Source: Takakia lepidozioides
Taxonomy: Eukaryota; Streptophyta; Takakiopsida; Takakiales; Takakiaceae
Length of the DNA stretch: 64,000 nucleotides
Assembly (NCBI GenBank): GCA_030704615.1
Contig: CM060733.1
Span: forward strand, 44,952,001 to 45,016,000
Direction: 5' to 3'
The translations under genes and the position numbers were made by a program. A model generated the notes under the pieces. It was not told the DNA's origin, did not search any database, and worked only from the letters and a program-made list of their open reading frames with translations. Below, piece by piece: positions 55,327-64,000 of this stretch (position 1 is the first letter of the stretch; each line of letters begins with the position of its first letter).

Positions 55327-55404
55327 CTAGGGTTTAATGGTGCCATGATACATCATCCCATGTGGTCGTCTCATTCTGGAACATCCCAGGCATCAAAACC
55401 CTAA
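55327..55404 (-). promoter_or_regulatory. eL29 promoter telo-boxes
   Basis: AAACCCTAG lies on the minus strand (plus 55327-55335, about 120 bp before the ATG) and AAACCCTAA on the plus strand (55396-55404). Telo-boxes are characteristic of plant genes for ribosomal proteins and other translation components. The start of transcription is not determined. Confidence 0.6.
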
Positions 55405-55419
55405 ACCCATTGTCTCTAA

Positions 55420-56880
55420 GCAAAATGCTGAGCCAACCTTTCACCTTTAACCCCTTTACCTTTAACCACAGTTGCAGACGGACTTTTTTCTTTTTTATTT
55501 CTTTTTGTTTTGTTTCCAGGGAAACACCACTGGCCCCAGCTACTGGACCCCAGGGGAGAAAAGTTTTTGAATAGTTCATATCTGAAAATTTTGCAACTGA
55601 AATGAAAAAATTTAAGTTACAAAGATTGTGCTTTTTATTCTTTTTGCAAATTGGGATGAGAGCAGTTGATCTTCATGTTTTGCACAGATAATACATGGCA
55701 GATCGGGCATCCTTAGCCCTTGATTTCACTCTATTTGGCCAAGGTGGATGGATGATATGGTTGATCAGAGTTCCGGGGGGCTCCGGATTGCTTCTTGACC
55801 CCTAGCTTTGGAGGGTCACTTAATCTTAGCTCTCACCTCCCTACTGTCACAGATTGTTGTCATAGAGAGAAGATGTCTACAGATTTTGTGTGGTGAATCT
55901 AAAGCTTGACCTCCTTATGCAAGTGGGATTTGAACCCATGGAACCTATATGAACAGAAGAGGCGCTCCTTTTGGCAGCTTTGAACACAATGGGAGGGCAT
56001 TTTGATTTGCACCAGCCTCCCTCCTAATGTGCACACACCAAGCTAAAGGGAACAAATGCCTACATGCTCTTACATGAAATTGTTGTCATGGAGACCTCCA
56101 ACAACAAAGCAATGCAAAATAAGATGGCAATGGGATGGCAGGCCGAAGCCCACACACCAAACGGTAGTTAGAAATGAGAGCCATGCTTCATATGCACTAC
56201 AATGAATGCAAAAGGTATATGTCCGCTGCACATCAAAGCAACATAAGAGCCATAGAGTACTATGACAATGTACAATTGACCCTTTGCCCTTGCTATTAGT
56301 ACAATTCTTCAGCCATAGGACCACCATAACACCACACAGTCAAGACAAAATACACAACTTACAAATAAGCATAGAACTACTAAATATAAGGTTATGTAGA
56401 TACTTGGAGCCCCTTCTCTTGCTGCCCTGCCATATATGGGCTGCCCCTACACACACACACCACACACTTTGAGGTTAGCACATGGAATATCAGAGGGGCA
56501 ACCTCTTATGGAATGCATTCTCACAAAGAACGTCCCGGCCAAATAGACATGTATGTCCCCATTATAAGTGGGACAAAAATACCTTTGCCTCAACCCACAT
56601 TCCACACATAGACGACGTCGAGACGATTTGACAGAAAAATGAATGGCTTGTGGATTAGGCACGAAACAACCGTGCCTAGTTGTGCACTTGGGGCCAAGCC
56701 ACCGGCTAGTTTATGTAGAAGCTACTATAATATTGAACCTCAAATGAGAAAAGGATGTTTGATGCCTACCTTTCATGAAAGTGCCATGCGACAATCAAGC
56801 CTTCATAAGGGTCGTATCCAAAGCCAGAAAAAAAAAACCTATGCCACCATTGATGATCCCTAGTAAGTTGCCAGTATGCT
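55420..56880. other. Spacer with a possible Pol III B box
   Basis: At about 55925-55938 (minus strand) GGGTTCAAATCCCA is a near-perfect B box, but no A box at the right distance was found. It may be a SINE remnant. There is no supported gene. A CA microsatellite is at 56449-56467. Confidence 0.4.
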
Positions 56881-56884
56881 CGCC

Positions 56885-57100
56885 AATCGCCAGTCCGCTG
56901 GCCAGTCCTCTCGAAGGTTTGGAGTCAATGTGCTCGAGGAGTCAGTCTCTTGGAGGGTATGAAGAACCAGGACTTAGAAAAAAATTCAGAATCCGGACCC
57001 GGTTGAATAGGCGGTGGGTTTATCCACTCACCCCATGCGCCGTACTGGCGGGGGCCATAGGTGCATTGAAGACACTAATATTAAACAATGAGAGACCAAT
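56885..57100 (+). repeat. Repeat copy 1 (GCCAGTC... to GCATTGAAGACACTAAT)
   Basis: The text CGCCAGTCCGCTGGCCAGTCC near 56890 and GCATTGAAGACACTAAT at 57062 recur, in the same order, near 58000 and at 58388. This indicates two copies of one dispersed element about 1.1-1.3 kb apart. Confidence 0.55.
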
Positions 57101-58000
57101 ATAACTACCTATAGTTATCATTTCCAAATTGCATAGTTCTTTTCGTCAACGGATGACAAATAATCACTAACATCGAGAAATTGTTTTTCATCCTCACTCA
57201 ACATAATTAGATTTATACCAACGAAAATCATAAATTGTATTTAATTACAAGATAAATGATGGATCGATACTTCACTGTAATAAAAGTTTTCTTCTACAAT
57301 ATGATACAGATACTTGAAGTTCCCAATCCAAATGAGTCTCACATACACCTAGTATATATTCCTTTACGCCGAGGATATCCTTAAACGCCGAGAATTTCGT
57401 TCTATTTTCCATTGGTTATATCAATTTTAGCCAGTCGTTGAATGATAGGCATCTGAAGTTGTATGCAAAATTTACTGGTTTAGTAATTTACGCTTCATTT
57501 AGGAGATGTCATGCCTTCCTTTTTTTACCTGCTAAGGGTGGCAGCGGGTGGTGGTAGGATTCCCCTAATTCTCCACACTTGTCATACTAGTCTGACGAAG
57601 AGCCGTGTGTGTTGTGTCCATTGCTAGTGTTTATGCTTGTTTTATATATTGCATTGCTTTGGCTTGGCAACGCCGCCTTCATTACTCAGTTCTTTTATTG
57701 CCAAATTTGGAGATGCCACAGAGAGAGAAGATGGTGAAGGGTACTAAAGGTTTGCAAATATGTCTCACTCCTTCTTGCCCCACCTGCTCATTTACATAGC
57801 AGAAAATCTGATCTTATTGAGGCGTTGGGCTAGAGAGAGGAGCAAAACAACGCTATGTTTGGTTGCATCCTATTTAGGCGCATTGAATATAAGTATCTCC
57901 AATGTTTGCGGCAATCTGCACAAAGGTTTATGTTCCAAAAGTGCCATTGGCTGCAAAATTTGCCGAATTATTGTGGAGGTGCTACGTCTCTCGGAAGGTC
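57101..58000. other. AT-rich spacer between the two repeat copies
   Basis: No gene is supported. Frames near 57605-58167 are short and without similarity. Confidence 0.4.
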
Positions 58001-58430
58001 GCCAGTCCGCCTCGCCAATCGCCAATCCATGGCCAGTCCGCGAGCAGACTCCAACTGGCGAGCGCACTGACTCCAACCTACCAACCGGAATAGCGGACCC
58101 TCCTCAGACAAAATATATATGTATTATTAACACACATTACGGCCACAGTATCACTTGCAGGATATGAGACACCAAACAACATGCTTACGATAAGTGCTCT
58201 TTACCACCACAGTTCTACAACACTTCCAAAAAATCAATGTCTATGATGTGTTTGTGGCCCAGCAGACTTCCACTTGCCCCCGCAGTCTGAGCAAAACTGA
58301 GCCCCGGGCCCGACGGGTGAGGGGGCGCCCCCATCTTTTGCCACCCCCTCTCCCACATGTGCCCCCGCCGCAGCCACACGTGCCCGCATTGAAGACACTA
58401 ATTTCAAACAATGAGAAGCCGTTATATTGT
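58001..58430 (+). repeat. Repeat copy 2
   Basis: A second copy of the repeat at 56885-57100, with a GC-rich insert (about 58300-58385) between its two conserved parts. Confidence 0.5.
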
Positions 58431-61400
58431 CACACAGACGGAGTTCATAAGGTCACGTGCCCACCAAACCCCCAAAATAACATGTCGTTGCTGGATATGG
58501 AAAAACAGTCTTGTCGTAGTGAGATTTTTTTTGCTCGATAGGTGAAGCAGAATCGAGGATTGGAAATGATACAAATCACCGATAGCATCCCCATTCTATT
58601 TTGGAGAAATTAATGGCTCCGGTATACCTCGCCGTTGGGGGAGAGAAGCCATGGAAACGATGGAAATCCACAATTTTGCTCACTCTGAGGACCCAATCAC
58701 TTAAATATTACCAACAAAAGATATGAAAGAAAATCATGGTTGGAAAAATTATAGTAGCAAAAAGCCATTAGGATCTCTATTGTCTACATCAGAAAAAAAG
58801 TGTATGGAATTTTTTTGGCTAGTCTCAGATGAAGTAAACTATAAGTGAAAAGAGATGGATGTATGTATTTAAAATAATATAGTTTGTAATCCATAAAATC
58901 TGTTACCTTACAATAAGTATAATAAAACCAATTTTATTAACAAAATAAAGACAACCTAGAAAAATAAATAAATATTAGATTTAAGATATACTTTTGTTAC
59001 TCAAGAATGGAATAACTTACTCATTTTTTCATTCTTTATCAAAAATTATTAGTAATTCCATGATAGTAGACATCAATGACTACAGTTAAACGTGGTATGG
59101 GCTTACTAAAAAACGATTGTAAAGTTTTGTCATACATACTCAGGATTTCAAGTAGATCATCCAAAACTATTTTGGATCCAATCAGGAAGGAATAAGGGCT
59201 TTAGCTTCCTCTTATCCCGGGATGAAAACAAACGAAAAAGAAAGATCTTTGCTCTTATGCACGGATTATCAGCAGTCCGAGAAAAATGAATATCCTATAA
59301 TACAATTATTCAAAAGTTTATATTAAAAAACAATACTGCTTTTGAATCGCAAAATGCTTGCACAAATAGCTATATGAGATGCAATTGCATTGCCAATTGT
59401 TTTTTTTGTTTGTAATTTTTTGATTGTGTTATGATTTAATCTCGGATGACTTCTAATCCCATGCCAATCTAGTCTTCGGAACCGGTGGTTTTCGTAGCCA
59501 TCTTCTAATCGTTAAAAGAATAATGTTGCACAGATCTTTACTGGAAATGACAAGTGTCTCGTTGGGGTATGCACTTACCATGTGATCGACAATTAGGGTG
59601 CACATGGAGCAATGGACTAGTTATGATGGTCCAATGGGGTTTTTCACAAGACATGCGGCAACGTTTGATTGGTCGTTTTTTGATCGGGGACTTCAAAACG
59701 GAGGAAGTTGTACATTAGAATATTGGTGTATACAAATATATTGTTGCTTTGTCCAAGCTTGAATGCTTGGCTTGACGTTGGACATTTCATGTTACCAATT
59801 CTAGTGATGTTCCGCATAGAGGGGGAGTTCAATCCCATTGTCCAACCATACAAACATAAATGATATTTCTTCATTTAAATGCATTATTGTGATAGTCTCT
59901 TCAGATGCTAAAAGAATAGTTACCATAGAATCTTCTTCTTATCAACTGCTACTTGATGTCTTATTGAGCAATTCATGTGGAGCTTCGATCCAGTAAAATA
60001 TAAAGTTTCATTGGTTGCTAGGTTGCAAGAACAAAACCATTAACAGCTAATACATTGTAAATGATGCACATCATTTATCTCGCTCAAAAAAACCACCTTG
60101 TAAGCAACTCGAGACCAACTGTACAGTGTGATGATAACATACCACATGGAAGGTATATCTTGAAGTATTGTAATCACACTCAACCATCCCTCATCATGGA
60201 GCCACCCCATACAATAATTGGTACTCTCTCTCTCTCTCTTTTCTCCTCTTTCTTGTGTCTCTTTCTGGCTCACCCACACACACACATACCAAAAAGGCAA
60301 AAGGTTAGGGTTGCCAAATTTAAGAGTTAAAACTATTTTCATTATAAACCTTTTGATCATGGTGAGGAATTTGTCACACATAAGAAGTCATCATCAAAAT
60401 TTTGACTGTAATTGGGATGATATGAATGCATGGATTGTATTTAAGGATGTATTTTGCAGTTCAGGTTTTGAGGCCAATGCATACTCTTTGTGCATAATTT
60501 ACATTAAAGATTTTATATGCCCACAAAAGAAAAGGTAAAGCGATGACCTAATAGTCTATAAAGACTTTATGACCTGATAGTCAAGGTAAACGATGGAACG
60601 TTCAAGCTTGAGATCTTTTTTGCCAATGCATGAGGTGTTTAGGGCATTGTGATTTCAATCCAAGTCGCTGAGGCCAACGCATTAAACTTGGTGAGGGTTG
60701 TTAATTTATGACCAAGATCTTATTTGACATCAATTGTTAAGAGGAGTATACATCCGATCAAGGGCAAAGAATGAACTTGGTCAAGAGGTGTCATTTCCAA
60801 ACCCTTGCAAGCGATTGATCATGTAATGTCAATGATGCAATTTGAAATCAAAATCATATAGTACAATGCATGCAAAATACAACAACATGATGTTTGTTGC
60901 AGTGTGTTATGCAAAATCGCAGTAAGATTGTGAAATGAAACGGAAATGACGGCCCCAAATTTGGTGAGCGTTGTTTGTATATTTCAAGGGCCTACTCGAA
61001 AAGCACAATACTAGATGCTAGCCTCAGTGGGGATGGTGATGTATATCAGGTGCAGAGGGTTGCATCGGCATCCAATCACCATGATAGCAAGTAAGGGGGA
61101 GGAGCGTAGGAAGAGCAAGTCAAGAAGGTACCTTCCGGTCCATTCTTTCATCCACAAAGTTCCGAGCCTCAAGAGGAGAGGAGTACACGCTCAAGGAATC
61201 TCTCTTTAACATTGAGGATGCTTCAGGAGGTGGAGGAACAAAAAGCTTGTTGAAGAATTACGCACAAAGAACTCTAGCTGACGCCACGCTTAAGCATCAT
61301 GATATTATCATTACCGTTCCCAGTCCTTACTCCTACTTTCATAAAATGTGTTTTTTTTTTTTGTGCGCGCAGTTAGCCCGGCGTTATTATGTCAAGCGTG

Positions 61401-62340
61401 ATATGACACATATTATTCATTGGACCCTCAATATTAACCCGCTTAAATTTTCTAGAGTTTCACTTTTGATCATATCTCACACTTATGAATTCTTTTAGTT
61501 GTCTGCATGTTGCACAGTCTAGAGAAGGGCACCAATTTAAGCGCGTATCTCTAGAAGACTCATTATGTTATATTTGTAATCAGAGAACAACTTTATATTT
61601 GAATGTTTATTGATATGAGGACAACAATATAATTAGGGATAATGCGTTTAGAGTAGAGGTCTATTGAACCTGTTAAATGATTATGTAGTGAAGTTTCAAG
61701 ATGTGCAGTTTGGTGGGGGGTTGCATTTGGTAGTTATGCTCACTCACTTTCACCTCTGTTGTCTCAATGAGCAGCTGGTATACGAGTCAATAGTCTCCAT
61801 AGATTGTGTCCAGCCTCTGTTTTTTGCAAGTTGAATAACAATTTCTGGACTGTGGTGGCTATTTGTTAGTGTCCTACTTTTCTGTCTTGTTCTTATTGCC
61901 CCATTTGAGTGATTTCCATGGAGTTACAAATTAGTCAACTATATGGAAAATATGTTGAAACAAAAAACTTATCGGCTACCTCTATGACTTCGATCATTTT
62001 AACTTTATTTTAGGCTTAATTGTTGTTTTATGAATTGTGGCAGTTTCTTGAAGGTGAGGAAGTATGATATTGATAAGGCAAAACAGAATCACAAGAGTGG
62101 GGCAAGCACTTGCTACAAACATGGCGCAAGGAGGAATATGGTACGACACAATTGAGGAGGTTAAATCAATCACACTTGGTGTAGATAGCACACATCGCGC
62201 TTGCAATGAAGTCTTTACTTGTTATTGGCAAAGCTATTGTTTTTCCGCCTCCTGGTCATTGCATTAGCAAGACAGAGAATTGATAGGGTGAAGCCGAACC
62301 TACATTCACTTTTAATAAATTTCCTTACAATTCATTTCAG
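58431..62340. other. Long AT-rich spacer, no gene seen
   Basis: Short CT microsatellite at 60221-60240 and a CA tract at about 60272-60284; homopolymers are common. I examined both strands and recognised no gene. The region 62040-62210 has weak exon-like character, but I cannot assign a frame. Confidence 0.45.
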
Positions 62341-62341
62341 G

Positions 62342-62575
62342 ATTTTTGATTTCAAGGAGTTGGAAGAGGTTCAAGAGCATTATCCACAGGGCACATCATG
62401 GGTTAGACAAATAAGGCAGGACCAGTGTTACATTGAGGAGAATTGGCCTAAGGGATCCCGTGCAATGATGACAACCACGACGCTTGGAAAGATACTTGAA
62501 GTACATGTGCTTGAGTTGAGAAGACTCTCAACTAAAATTCCCGGCATGCTCCATTTGCTGCTAGCGTCACATTAG
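62342..62575 (+). CDS. Possible internal exon of an unknown gene
   Basis: After an acceptor-like CATTTCAG at about 62340, the frame reads DFKELEEVQEHYPQG, TSWVRQIRQDQCYIEENWPK and TTLGKILEVHVLELRRLSTK. The composition is strongly protein-like, unlike nearby AT-rich frames. It runs open to a TAG at 62573-62575. I do not recognise the family, and the partner exons were not found. Confidence 0.35.
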   Translation: MFDFKELEEVQEHYPQGTSWVRQIRQDQCYIEENWPKGSRAMMTTTTLGKILEVHVLELRRLSTKIPGMLHLLLASH

Positions 62576-64000
62576 CATCTCCAGCACCTCGACAATTCTG
62601 GACGTAGGTGGAGCGGGTTAGGTAGGTTAGGTAACTCCGTCTTTTTTTACCAAAATTCTGGTAGGAGGGTTATATAGCATGCAGTGAGAAATGGTGTGGA
62701 TAAAAAAGTTTGCACCAAGCTGATTGAAGGGCATGGGATGTTTGGGAATGACAGACATTGCACGGCATGTTCATAATCAACGCTAGTGCAGGCTTCAGAA
62801 TGTTGTGGGGCACCATCAAAAGCTTTCTAGATCCTAGAACCACGACTAAGATCAATGTGCGTTGTCTTCTGAAATCCGGCAATTTCTACTGCTCCCATCA
62901 ATCCACACAAATGCATCCTTCTAGTTTGGCTTTCACAAAATTAAAGCTCCAATGATTAATAAGGGTTGACAAATTATCTTGTGCACCTACAACAAGTCAT
63001 CATTTCGAATAGGTGTCTTAAAATCATTTGCACTTAAAGATTTATGTAGAAATTGTAGTTTAATAGTGGAAAAAATCCTAAAAGACTAGAGAGATTGCAA
63101 TCTACAAACATTATTTACAAGCGTTCAGTGTATCGATTGATTGACTGCCAAAATCTTTATCAATTTTTCATCAAATACTTTTTTTTGTTTCGTCAACGCA
63201 ATCAAGCTTTCATTCACTTTAACAAATGATTGGAAAGCATGTCAGGTGCTTGGAGGCAGCTATAAGCACAAACTATTGGAAGTAATTGATGCAAGGTAGC
63301 TCATTTGTCATGGATGTCTTGGCACCATCCTTGCAGATATGGTTAGGCATCAGTCTAACCAATTTGCCAACCAATTTGTATTGCAATGTGGACTAATATC
63401 GCACTTGCTAGAAAGATAAATTTGTGTTGCAAAGTTGGTTGGCATATGAGGATTCAAGTGGAATTGTGCCATTTTTATCTTCAGTTGTTAGGTTGTTACC
63501 ACCGATAATAGAAATAATCATGTCCAAGCTTGGAATGTGGAAAAGCAGTCAATTGCCGCAGTTTTTGGGGGCAAGCTGTACATGTGCTCAAGAAGGTGGT
63601 TTGTCTATGCTCTGACCGGGGCCCTTGGAAGGATCCTACAATTTTGAAGGTTTGCTTTGAGTTATATATATATATATATATATATTTTAATGTACCTTAT
63701 GATGTAGTGGCTTCTTGAACTCAGGTCTTTGTCATTGCTCTTACTTATCAAGTTGCATCTTGGCAGGCTGGTAAAGGAAGGCAGTTTTGGAAGGCGGCAA
63801 AACAAGGAGTGGGAGGGACAAGAAAGGAGAGGAAGAGCGCCAAGTAGACCCCCCCCAACGAGGAAGGGGCAGGGGCGGGCACTCGCGGAGCAAAGAAGAA
63901 AGAACACATCTCTCTATCTTTTTTTTGTGAAAAAAGCCCAAATCACACTTTTACAACAAATTTTTAGAGTATAGCAGAGACACCAATTTAGCAGAGACTC
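62576..64000. other. Terminal spacer with a TA microsatellite
   Basis: The (TA)n tract is at 63664-63686. No gene is supported. The C-rich and purine-rich strings at about 63820-63900 are low complexity. Confidence 0.45.

Noticed and set aside
55925-55938. Possible tRNA gene on the minus strand
   Set aside because: Only the B box is present; the upstream sequence does not form the D arm or acceptor stem.
1-64000. CRISPR arrays, operons, phage or bacterial genes
   Set aside because: Spacer-repeat arrays were not found and all recognisable genes are eukaryotic with introns, LTRs or plant motifs.

Overview
The window looks like a repeat-rich stretch of the nuclear genome of a land plant, most likely a non-seed plant (fern or lycophyte). 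This is inferred, not proven. The evidence is a plant-type GDP-mannose pyrophosphorylase, phenylalanine ammonia-lyase (PAL) fragments, plant PPR fragments of the PLS type, a plant eL29 ribosomal protein gene with telo-box promoter motifs, and a dense mix of LTR retrotransposon, LINE, SINE, MITE and satellite remnants with long AT-rich spacers. Nothing bacterial or phage-like was seen (no operons, no CRISPR).

Layout. 1-9 kb: a tRNA-related SINE, then a decayed multi-exon gene with an N-terminal DGNHR (ParB-like) motif and a C-terminal SWIM zinc finger. This gene is split by about 3.5 kb holding two LTR remnants, a PPR scrap and a cluster of G-box/ABRE motifs. 9-14.8 kb: a minisatellite, a zinc-knuckle (gag-like) scrap, a 3.5 kb coding ruin with ten in-frame TAG stops, a 350-bp foldback repeat and a second PPR fragment. 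14.8-28 kb: mostly non-coding, with two Ty3 retroelement scraps head to head near 19.4-20.5 kb and a degenerate satellite at 22.8-23.5 kb. 28-34 kb: the 3' end of a minus-strand chromovirus (LTR, chromodomain, integrase, end of reverse transcriptase) whose integrase is split by a 626-bp MITE with a perfect 4-bp target duplication, then a LINE reverse-transcriptase scrap.

34-55 kb is the gene-bearing part. An uninterrupted GDP-mannose pyrophosphorylase reading frame (361 codons, one missing base) sits beside a mosaic array of paralogous blocks. On the minus strand these blocks carry eL29, an unidentified spliced gene, PAL remnants and a small 88-codon gene. Only one eL29 copy (53881-55210, two exons) and one 88-codon copy (40423-40689) look intact. 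One block is interrupted by a 5.06 kb LTR retroelement whose empty site is kept in a sister block. That element is itself interrupted by a perfect solo LTR, and its two LTRs differ by an inverted 133-bp segment.

55.4-64 kb is spacer with short repeats, a possible Pol III B box, a roughly 1.1-kb-spaced duplication and one possible exon near 62.4 kb.

The surviving genes are housekeeping ones (translation, GDP-mannose synthesis, possibly mitochondrial) and do not form one pathway. No clearly new biological system was found. The most unusual candidates are the DGNHR/SWIM gene, the TAG-only decay pattern, the inverted LTR segment and the MITE with a 4-bp duplication.
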